Shown one piece after another: positions 1 through 6,247 of a stretch of 6,343 nt of DNA. Source of the DNA: Bacillota bacterium (GTDB lineage: Bacteria > Bacillota > Dethiobacteria > DTU022 > UBA8154); contig DMPF01000062.1 of NCBI GenBank assembly GCA_003456095.1, positions 1 to 6,343 of the forward strand. Reading direction: 5' to 3'. The first letter of the stretch is position 1. Each line of letters opens with the position of its first letter. Below the pieces are notes generated by a model. It made no database searches. It was not told where the DNA came from and worked only from the letters and a program-made list of their open reading frames with translations. A program made the translations under genes and the position numbers.

Positions 1-305
1 TGGAGCCCAAGGGCAAGTATATCATCAAGGTCTGTGACGGCACAGCGTGCCACGTCCGGGGTTCAGAAGTAGTCAACTATATTGTTAGGAAACAGCTCAA
101 TTTGAAGGAAGGTCAAGATACCACTAATGACCTTTCTTTTACTGTGGAGAGGGTTGCCTGCATCGGCTGTTGCGGTTTGGCGCCGGTAATGACGATAAAT
201 GACCAAGAAGTTCACGGCCAGCTGACACCGGAAGCGGTAGAGCTGGTAGTCGATGATCTGCTGAAACGCAACGTTACCGGGGAGGTGTACTCAGGTAATG
301 TCTAA
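1..305 (+). CDS. hydC: HydC, NuoE-like [2Fe-2S] subunit of NAD-linked [FeFe]-hydrogenase (5' truncated by window edge)
   Basis: This is the C-terminal part of the small NuoE/HydC subunit, which carries one thioredoxin-fold [2Fe-2S] cluster and passes electrons to or from the flavin subunit HydB. The reading frame is open from base 3 to the TAA at 303-305, giving about 100 residues. The missing N-terminal helical half (roughly 60 residues in the family) lies left of the window. Visible ligands are a CDGTAC motif (Cx4C, bases 39-56) and CIGCC followed by GLAP (Cx3C, around bases 160-180), the usual NuoE pair spacing. A TTG at 102 could be read as a start, but the first Cys pair lies upstream of it in the same frame, so it is internal. 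The stop overlaps the hydB start by 8 nt, indicating translational coupling. NuoE of complex I is the alternative; the hydB-hydA neighbours make the hydrogenase subunit (also called HndA) far more likely. Confidence 0.93.
   Translation, partial: EPKGKYIIKVCDGTACHVRGSEVVNYIVRKQLNLKEGQDTTNDLSFTVERVACIGCCGLAPVMTINDQEVHGQLTPEAVELVVDDLLKRNVTGEVYSGNV
281..287 (+). promoter_or_regulatory. Ribosome binding site of hydB
   Basis: GGAGGTG lies inside the end of hydC, ten bases before the ATG at 298. It supports that start even though it overlaps the hydC stop codon. Confidence 0.75.
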
Positions 306-2175
306 TACAACTAGTAATAAAATCAAGCTGGAGCAGCTGCCAACTTTACGTGAGGCTTGCCGGGAGGCCTTTGCCCTTAAACCGAGCCAGGTCGTTGTTC
401 TGGTAGGTCTGGGCACATGCGGCTTGGCGGCAGGAGGCAGACCGGTAATGCAGGCCATACAGGATGAGCTGTTATTGCAGGCCGGTGCTGTCAAGGAACG
501 GGCCCTTGATATTAAAGTCCGCGCAACCGGCTGTGCCGGGATGTGCGAGGCCGAGGTGCTGGTGGAGGTGCAGCGGCAGGGCGGACGCCGGATCATGTAC
601 GGACAGGTCAAGCCCGACATGGCTCGCCGTATTGTTGCCGAGGACGCTGTTGGTGGTAATGCGATAGACGACTGGGTCGTCCATCGTGAAGAACCCGGGG
701 TAAAAGCCGGAGGAGTTTTGGCAAAACAGTTGCGTATCGTTTTGAATAACTGCGGCACGATCGACCCGGAGCTGATAGAACACTATATCGCACGCGGGGG
801 CTATGCCGGGTTGGAACGGGTGCTCTCGGGCATGCCTCCGCAGGAAGTGATCGACGAAGTCAAGCGGTCGGGGCTTCGCGGCCGCGGCGGAGCAGGCTTT
901 CCTACCGGACTAAAGTGGGAATTTGCCCGCCAGGCAGCCGGCGAAAAGAAGTATGTTCTATGTAACGCTGACGAGGGCGACCCAGGGGCGTTCATGGATC
1001 GGAGCCTGCTCGAAGGGGACCCTCATGCGGTGCTCGAGGGCATGATCATCGGTGCCTACGCTATCGGATCGGATGAAGGTTATATCTACTGCAGGGCTGA
1101 GTATCCGCTGGCCATCAAAAGGTTGCGTGTGGCCATGGAGCAGGCAGGTAAAATAGGGCTTCTCGGCGAGAACATTCTCGGCACCGGTTTTTCCTTTAAG
1201 CTGCATATCAAAGAAGGTGCCGGTGCCTTTGTCTGCGGTGAAGAGACCGCGCTTATCGCCTCAATCATGGGGGCGCGCGGCATGCCCCGTCCCCGTCCGC
1301 CGTTTCCGGCCCAGCGGGGACTCTGGGACAAGCCGACAAATATCAACAACGTGGAGACCTGGGCCAATGTGCCGCGTATCCTTGCCCAGGGTTCCGACTG
1401 GTTTGCCGGTATCGGAACGGAAAAAAGCAAGGGCACCAAGGTTTTCGCTCTGGCGGGCCGCATCAAGAAGACCGGTCTGGTTGAAGTTCCCATGGGGTTG
1501 GCTTTGCGGGAGATCGTCTATGATATCGGCGGCGGCATACAGTTTGACCGGCGTTTCAAGGCCGTGCAGATTGGCGGCCCATCCGGCGGGTGTATCCCGG
1601 AAAGCCTGCTCGATACCTCTATTGATTATGACAGCCTGATCCGCGCAGGCGCCATGATGGGCTCCGGCGGCATGGTGGTAGTGGATGAGACGACCTGTAT
1701 GGTCGAGCTGGCCCGTTACTTTATGAGCTTTGTGCAGTCTGAATCGTGCGGCAAATGTGTGCCCTGCCGGGAAGGGACCAAGCAGATGCTGAGCATCATG
1801 GAGCGCATTGTGGGTGGAAAGAGCGAACCAGGCGATATCGCCTTGCTCGAGGAGCTGAGCGTGGTGGTCAAGGACGGTTCTCTGTGCGGCTTGGGAAAAA
1901 CTGCCCCCAACCCGGTGTTGACCACCCTGCGTTACTTCCGGGACGAGTTTGAAGCCCACGTCATGGATCGGACCTGTCCGAGCGGGGTGTGCCGGGCGCT
2001 GATGAAATACTATATCGACCCGGAAAAATGCCGGGGCTGCACCCGCTGCAGCAAAATCTGTCCGGTCGGTGCCGTCACCGGTGAGCGCAACAAGCCGCAC
2101 TGGATTAATACGGATAAATGTACCAAATGCCGTCTTTGCCTTGAGAAATGCCGCTTTGAGGCCATTCAGGCTTAA
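298..2175 (+). CDS. hydB: HydB, NuoF-like FMN/NAD(H) flavoprotein subunit of [FeFe]-hydrogenase
   Basis: This 625-residue cytoplasmic subunit binds FMN and NAD(H) and is the proposed electron-bifurcation site in HydABC complexes. Domains in order: a thioredoxin-like ferredoxin domain (about 1-125) with C41 and C79xxxC83; the NuoF flavin/NADH core, with glycine-rich GLRGRGGAGFPTG from 192, CNADEGDPGAF from 222 and CGEETA at 313-318; an SLBB region (about 400-460); a [4Fe-4S] motif C484xxC487xxC490 with C530; and a C-terminal 2[4Fe-4S] ferredoxin (C578, C581, C584, C588 and C608, C611, C614, C618). The extra ends distinguish HydB/HndC from complex I NuoF, which is shorter. C467, H554, C560 and C565 could form the structural zinc site reported near the mobile C-terminal domain in HydABC structures (inference). 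The first N-terminal ligand position is V36 rather than Cys. The ATG at 298 has a good ribosome binding site. Whether the enzyme truly bifurcates or uses NADH alone cannot be read from sequence; related syntroph enzymes have been reported as NADH-only. Confidence 0.95.
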   Translation: MSNTTSNKIKLEQLPTLREACREAFALKPSQVVVLVGLGTCGLAAGGRPVMQAIQDELLLQAGAVKERALDIKVRATGCAGMCEAEVLVEVQRQGGRRIMYGQVKPDMARRIVAEDAVGGNAIDDWVVHREEPGVKAGGVLAKQLRIVLNNCGTIDPELIEHYIARGGYAGLERVLSGMPPQEVIDEVKRSGLRGRGGAGFPTGLKWEFARQAAGEKKYVLCNADEGDPGAFMDRSLLEGDPHAVLEGMIIGAYAIGSDEGYIYCRAEYPLAIKRLRVAMEQAGKIGLLGENILGTGFSFKLHIKEGAGAFVCGEETALIASIMGARGMPRPRPPFPAQRGLWDKPTNINNVETWANVPRILAQGSDWFAGIGTEKSKGTKVFALAGRIKKTGLVEVPMGLALREIVYDIGGGIQFDRRFKAVQIGGPSGGCIPESLLDTSIDYDSLIRAGAMMGSGGMVVVDETTCMVELARYFMSFVQSESCGKCVPCREGTKQMLSIMERIVGGKSEPGDIALLEELSVVVKDGSLCGLGKTAPNPVLTTLRYFRDEFEAHVMDRTCPSGVCRALMKYYIDPEKCRGCTRCSKICPVGAVTGERNKPHWINTDKCTKCRLCLEKCRFEAIQA

Positions 2176-2190
2176 GCGGCCGCACGGAGA

Positions 2191-2198
2191 GAGAGGAG
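2191..2198 (+). promoter_or_regulatory. Ribosome binding site of hydA
   Basis: GAGAGGAG sits six bases before the ATG at 2205, in the 29-nt gap after hydB. The gap also holds the 8-bp palindrome GCGGCCGC at 2176-2183, which is too short to be a convincing hairpin. Confidence 0.75.
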
Positions 2199-2204
2199 AT
2201 AACT

Positions 2205-4208
2205 ATGTCAACATTGACTATAGACGGGCAAATTGTTGAAATCGGCAATGAGCAGAACCTCTTGGAGCTGGTACGTAAGGCCGGTATCGACCTGCCGACC
2301 TTCTGCTACCACTCTGACCTTTCCATCTACGGCGCTTGCCGGATGTGCATGGTTGAGGAGCAAAAGTTAGGGCTGGTTGCCGCATGTTCCACACCGCCGG
2401 CGCCGGGTATGGTGGTCCGCACCAGCACCGATCGTACCCGCAGGCTCCGGCGCATGATTCTCGAGCTGCTGCTGGCCAATCATGACCGGGATTGTACCAC
2501 CTGCGAGCGTAGCGGCAGGTGCAAGCTGCAGAAACTGGCTCAGGAACAGGGTATCAACCGGGCCAGGTTTGGTGCCCGTGAGGAAGTTGTCCCCATTGAT
2601 GCCGCCAGCCCATCTGTGATGCGCAACCCCAATAAGTGCATTCTCTGCGGGGACTGCGTACGCATGTGCCGGGAAGTTCAAGGTATCGGTGTACTGGACT
2701 TTTCCCACCGCGGCTCGCGTACCGTGGTGACCCCGGCCTTCGGAAAACCGCTGACCGAAGTTGACTGTATCAATTGCGGCCAGTGCGTCGCGGTCTGCCC
2801 CACGGCAGCGCTCACTGTCAAGCTTGAGACGGAGCAGGTCTGGGCGGCTCTGCACAATCCAAAAAAGACCGTCATTGTTCAGGTGGCGCCGGCGGTGCGC
2901 GTTGCGCTCAGCGAAGAATTTGGCGGTAAGGCGGGCCAGGTCAGCACCGGAAAACTGGCGGCCGGGTTAAGACGCCTGGGTTTTGCCAAAGTGTTTGACA
3001 CTACCTTCACCGCCGACCTGACCGCCGTGGAGGAAACAAACGAGTTCGTGGGCCGCTTGACCAGCGGGAAGAAACTGCCGCAGTTTACCAGTTGCTGTCC
3101 GGGATGGATAAAGTTTTGCGAGCAGTTTTATCCGGAGCTATTGCCCAATCTGTCTACCTGTAAGTCACCACAGCAGATGCTGGGTTCCATTAGCAAGAGA
3201 TTTTACGCCAAAGAGCTGGGCATCGCACCGCAGGATCTGTTTGTTGTTTCAGTGATGCCCTGCGTAGCCAAGAAATTTGAGGCTCAGCGGCCGGAATTTA
3301 CCTTTGATGGTGTCCGCGAGGTTGATGCGGTCATCTCCACCACGGAGCTGGCCCAGCTCTTCAAGCAGGATGGTATCATTTTCGACCAACTGGAAGAGGA
3401 GGCCTTTGATCAGCCCTTTGGTCTGGTGAGCGGAGCCGGTGTGATTTTTGGTGTCAGCGGCGGCGTGGCTGAAGCGGCAGTGCGCACTGCCGCCGGCATT
3501 CTTGGTGTCAACGCGGACAAGGTTGAATATCATGAGCTGCGCGGTCATGAAGGACTTCGCAGCGCAAAGATCAAACTGGGCGACCTGGAAGTGCGCCTGG
3601 CCATGGTATCTGGCCTGGGTAATGCGGTCAAGCTGATCGAGGCGATCAAGGCAGGTACGGAAACATACGACCTGATCGAAGTGATGGCCTGCCCTGCCGG
3701 CTGTGTCGGCGGCGGCGGCCAGCCCTATCCCAACGACCAGGCGGCACGCCGCCTACGCAGTGCCGGGACGTATCGCATTGATAAGGTAAGCCAGTTCCGC
3801 AATCCCCTGGAGAACCTTGCCGTGCAGAAGATTTACATTGAACAGCTGGGTGGCCGCGACAGCCACATCTGCCATGAAACATTGCACACCGATTATCACC
3901 CGCGGCGGCGTATCGATGGCAAGGAGATCCGTGTCACACGGGCGCCGCTGGAAAAGCCGCTGGATGTGTCAGTATGCGTAGGCACCGGCTGCTATCTCCG
4001 GGGAGCCTATGATGTTCTTGCCAAGTTCAGCGAACTGAGTGTGCGGGAAGACGTAGCCGGATACATTAACCTGAAAGCTACCTTCTGCCTGGAGCACTGC
4101 GATCGTGGAGTGAATATCAAGGTGGGCGACCGGGTCATCACCGGAGTAAGCGCCGCAAATGCTACGGAAGTTTTCGACCGGGAAATCGCCTCCCAGGTGG
4201 TAAAATAA
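2205..4208 (+). CDS. hydA: HydA, catalytic [FeFe]-hydrogenase subunit (Group A, HydABC/trimeric type)
   Basis: This 667-residue catalytic subunit makes or oxidises H2 at the H-cluster, exchanging electrons with HydBC. Domains in order: plant-type [2Fe-2S] (C34, C45, C48, C61); a His-ligated NuoG-type [4Fe-4S] (H93, C97, C100, C106); two [4Fe-4S] motifs (C145/148/151/155 and C188/191/194/198); then the H-cluster domain. Its signatures are TSCCPGW (295-301), MPCVAKKFE (351-359) and ACPAGCVGGGGQP (from 495). H-cluster ligands are C298, C353, C496 and C500. C297 is the proton-relay cysteine, and acidic residues E276/E277/E280 lie where the proton path is expected, so it should be active. A small-subunit-like region ends near LHTDYHPRRR (about 560-570). 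A C-terminal thioredoxin-like [2Fe-2S] domain follows (C591, C596, C628, C632), as in Thermotoga maritima HydA (645 residues). The absence of a signal peptide suggests a cytoplasmic enzyme. The maturases HydE, HydF and HydG are not in this window. NuoG is excluded by the complete H-cluster motifs. Confidence 0.97.
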   Translation: MSTLTIDGQIVEIGNEQNLLELVRKAGIDLPTFCYHSDLSIYGACRMCMVEEQKLGLVAACSTPPAPGMVVRTSTDRTRRLRRMILELLLANHDRDCTTCERSGRCKLQKLAQEQGINRARFGAREEVVPIDAASPSVMRNPNKCILCGDCVRMCREVQGIGVLDFSHRGSRTVVTPAFGKPLTEVDCINCGQCVAVCPTAALTVKLETEQVWAALHNPKKTVIVQVAPAVRVALSEEFGGKAGQVSTGKLAAGLRRLGFAKVFDTTFTADLTAVEETNEFVGRLTSGKKLPQFTSCCPGWIKFCEQFYPELLPNLSTCKSPQQMLGSISKRFYAKELGIAPQDLFVVSVMPCVAKKFEAQRPEFTFDGVREVDAVISTTELAQLFKQDGIIFDQLEEEAFDQPFGLVSGAGVIFGVSGGVAEAAVRTAAGILGVNADKVEYHELRGHEGLRSAKIKLGDLEVRLAMVSGLGNAVKLIEAIKAGTETYDLIEVMACPAGCVGGGGQPYPNDQAARRLRSAGTYRIDKVSQFRNPLENLAVQKIYIEQLGGRDSHICHETLHTDYHPRRRIDGKEIRVTRAPLEKPLDVSVCVGTGCYLRGAYDVLAKFSELSVREDVAGYINLKATFCLEHCDRGVNIKVGDRVITGVSAANATEVFDREIASQVVK

Positions 4209-4217
4209 AACGCGCGG

Positions 4218-4225
4218 AAAGGAGA
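4218..4225 (+). promoter_or_regulatory. Ribosome binding site of the small ferredoxin gene
   Basis: AAAGGAGA lies about eight bases before the ATG at 4233, within the 24-nt gap after hydA. It fixes the start of this short gene. Confidence 0.75.
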
Positions 4226-4232
4226 GTCCCGC

Positions 4233-4496
4233 ATGGTCACTGTACAAATTTGTGTGGGCAGTTCCTGCTATCTACGGGGAGCTCCCAGGATCATCGATAA
4301 GTTGCAGGAGCTTGTGGCCGACCACGGGCTCTCCAACCGCCTTATTCTTAAAGGCTCGTTTTGTCTGGAACAATGCACCAAGGGTGGCGTTACCCTGTTT
4401 ATCAATGATGATTTGCTGACCGGAGTCAGGTACGAAGATATTCCTGAACTATTTGCAAGCAAGATCCTCCCAGCCGTGAAGGATGTGAGCGGATGA
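4233..4496 (+). CDS. Free-standing thioredoxin-like [2Fe-2S] ferredoxin
   Basis: This is an 87-residue single-domain protein with C7xxxxC12 and C44xxxC48, the four-ligand pattern of thioredoxin-fold [2Fe-2S] ferredoxins (NuoE C-terminal type). It resembles the last 80 or so residues of HydA closely: both share CVGxxCYLRGA, an LK(G/A)(S/T)FCLExC block and a TGV near the end. By hand alignment about 29 of 74 positions are identical. It probably arose by duplication of, or from a common ancestor with, that HydA domain. The likely role is an electron carrier or accessory subunit between HydABC and another partner, possibly the downstream sensor, since its TGA overlaps the ATG of that gene (ATGA, 4493-4496). 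No partner can be proved from sequence. Codon use and GC content look like the neighbours, so there is no sign of recent transfer. Confidence 0.9.
   Translation: MVTVQICVGSSCYLRGAPRIIDKLQELVADHGLSNRLILKGSFCLEQCTKGGVTLFINDDLLTGVRYEDIPELFASKILPAVKDVSG
4478..4484 (+). promoter_or_regulatory. Ribosome binding site of the HydS-like gene
   Basis: GAAGGAT lies inside the end of the small ferredoxin gene, about nine bases before the ATG at 4493. It supports the ATGA-overlap start. Confidence 0.55.
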
Positions 4497-6247
4497 CTGA
4501 GCGTGCCACTGAATACATTCAGTCGATCAAGGCAAAGTGCCGTGACTGCTATCTCTGCCTGCGCTCTTGCCCGGTTAAAGCTATCAGGCTTGAGCCGGGC
4601 AAAGGCAGGCACGAGCTGCATACCAGCGTCATCGACCAGCGGTGTATTCTGGACGGGCGCTGTGTCCAGGTGTGCCCACAAAAGGCCAAACGTCCCCGTT
4701 TGAACATTGACCGGGTGCAAGCTATGCTGGCAGCCGGTGACCCGGTGGCTGTCAGCCTGGCTCCTTCTTTTCCTTCTGTGTTTGCTGTTGATCCGTTCCT
4801 GGTGCCGGCCGCTTTGCGCAGGCTGGGTTTTGCTTACGTCCAGGAAACTGCCATTGGCGCGGAGCTGGTAGCCCGGGAACACCAGAAGCTGGCACAACAG
4901 TCGAACCGCACCTTTATTACCAGTTCGTGCCCGGCTATAGTCAATCTGATCCAATGTCACTATCCGGAAGCGAGGTGCTTGCTGGCCCCGATTGTGTCAC
5001 CTATGATCGCCCACGGGCGTTATCTCAAACGTATTCTTCCCGATCATAAAGTCGTCTTTATCGGACCATGTATTGCTAAAATGCAGGAGGCAGAAGCCGG
5101 CGCGCTGGCCGGAGCCGTCGATGCGGTACTTACCTTTGAGGAACTGGCAGAGTGGCTTGACCAACAGAATATAGTCTTAGACGAGTTGGAACCCGGTGGT
5201 TTCGATGGGATTACACCTCACTGGGCCAGGTTGTTTGCGGTTGACGGAGGCACCTTACGCACTGCGGCACTGGACACGGACGCCCTCAGTCAGCAAACCC
5301 AAATTGTTTCCGGGTTGGACAAGTGCAAAGAAATGATCGAACATCTGCTTATGCAGCCGGATGAGCTGCCCCGGCTTATTGAAATGGTCGCTTGCGAAGG
5401 CGGCTGCATAGCCGGTCCCAGCAATCCAAGCTTAGACCAGGCGTTGCTGCGCCGCCGCCGGGTATTGAAATATGCCGAGACACGGGCTCAAGCAGCGGGG
5501 TCCGATTTTGAAAATCGTGCTCTTTTGAGCGAGGCGGATCTCTCCCGCTCCTACGAAGACTGGTCCATAAGCCTGCCCGAGCCGGACGAGGGCACTATCC
5601 GGGCAATCCTGGCTAAATCCGGTAAATACAGTGCCGAAGATGAGCTCAACTGCCGATCATGCGGCTATAATTCATGCCGGGAAAAGGCTGTGGCAGTTTT
5701 CAGGGGCTGGGCCGATCCGGAGATGTGTTTACCCTATATGCGCGAGCGCGCCGAGTCTATGTCCAACAAGGTTGTCTCCTCCACACCAAACGCCATTTTC
5801 GTGGTCAACGCCGATGGAATTGTGATCGATATCAACCCGGCCGCTGAACGGGTGTTTCGCACAACCAAGGCCGACGCTATAAATCGCCATGTCAGCGATT
5901 TTATGTCCCCGGAGATATTCGCACGGGTAATGGAAACAGGTGAGATCTTGCGTGATGACGTATCGTTTCCCCATTTGAATTACGCGGCGCGGCGCACAGT
6001 GTTCCGGGAAGACAGCCAGCGGGTGACCATCGCGCTGCTGGCGGACTGTACCGAAGAAAAACATCACCTCGAAACCGTTCAGAAGATGCGCTGGCAGACG
6101 CTTGACAAAGCCCAAGGGGTTATCAACAAGCAGATGGAGGTAGCGCAGAAGATCGCCGGCCTGCTGGGAGAGACAACGGCGGAGACCAAGGTTTTGCTCA
6201 CGCAACTTATGCGGGTAATGCGTGACGAGGACAGTGAGTCCGGATGA
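4493..6247 (+). CDS. hydS: HydS-like sensory [FeFe]-hydrogenase with Fe-S and PAS domains
   Basis: This 584-residue protein is a putative H2/redox sensor of the Group C [FeFe]-hydrogenase type. Domains in order: a ferredoxin region with C16xxC19xxC22xxxC26 and a second motif C51-x5-C57xxxC61, where the expected second Cys is D54; an H-cluster-like domain with TSSCPA (143-148), GPCIAKM (191-197) and ACEGGCIAGPS (from 300), ligands C146, C193, C301 and C305; a four-Cys Fe-S domain C387xxC390x4C395x16C412 (FeS/PF04060-like); a PAS domain (about 427-520); and a helical, possibly coiled-coil tail (about 525-580). Compared with HydA, the proton-relay Cys is S145, and the Met positions flanking the active site are G191 and V299. 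This fits sensing rather than fast turnover. There is no histidine kinase, GGDEF or other output domain, so the signal probably passes to the overlapping downstream phosphatase. Group C membership is inferred from domain order; a subgroup is not assigned. A catalytically slow hydrogenase is the alternative. Confidence 0.9.
   Translation: MTERATEYIQSIKAKCRDCYLCLRSCPVKAIRLEPGKGRHELHTSVIDQRCILDGRCVQVCPQKAKRPRLNIDRVQAMLAAGDPVAVSLAPSFPSVFAVDPFLVPAALRRLGFAYVQETAIGAELVAREHQKLAQQSNRTFITSSCPAIVNLIQCHYPEARCLLAPIVSPMIAHGRYLKRILPDHKVVFIGPCIAKMQEAEAGALAGAVDAVLTFEELAEWLDQQNIVLDELEPGGFDGITPHWARLFAVDGGTLRTAALDTDALSQQTQIVSGLDKCKEMIEHLLMQPDELPRLIEMVACEGGCIAGPSNPSLDQALLRRRRVLKYAETRAQAAGSDFENRALLSEADLSRSYEDWSISLPEPDEGTIRAILAKSGKYSAEDELNCRSCGYNSCREKAVAVFRGWADPEMCLPYMRERAESMSNKVVSSTPNAIFVVNADGIVIDINPAAERVFRTTKADAINRHVSDFMSPEIFARVMETGEILRDDVSFPHLNYAARRTVFREDSQRVTIALLADCTEEKHHLETVQKMRWQTLDKAQGVINKQMEVAQKIAGLLGETTAETKVLLTQLMRVMRDEDSESG

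Noticed and set aside
102..305. A short gene starting at TTG 102.
   Set aside because: The frame is open to the left edge and the first NuoE cysteine pair lies upstream of this codon, so it is an internal codon of truncated hydC.
1261..2100. A 279-codon open frame on the minus strand inside hydB.
   Set aside because: It lies wholly opposite conserved HydB sequence, its translation has no recognisable motif, and long antisense frames are common in GC-rich coding DNA.
2176..2183. GCGGCCGC palindrome between hydB and hydA as an operator or terminator.
   Set aside because: It has only 4-bp arms, no loop and no T-run, in a GC-rich region. It is likely chance; the adjacent ribosome binding site explains the gap.
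1..4208. NuoE-NuoF-NuoG of respiratory complex I.
   Set aside because: The third gene carries complete H-cluster motifs (TSCCPGW, MPCxAKK, ACPAGCxGGGGQ), and NuoF has the extra N- and C-terminal ferredoxin domains typical of HydB.
4209..4232. Promoter or terminator between hydA and the small ferredoxin gene.
   Set aside because: The gap is 24 nt, mostly ribosome binding site, with no inverted repeat, T-run or -35/-10 pair.
4268..4960. A 230-codon minus-strand open frame across the small ferredoxin and hydS start.
   Set aside because: It runs antisense through two well-supported genes, shows no family motif, and reads as a shadow.
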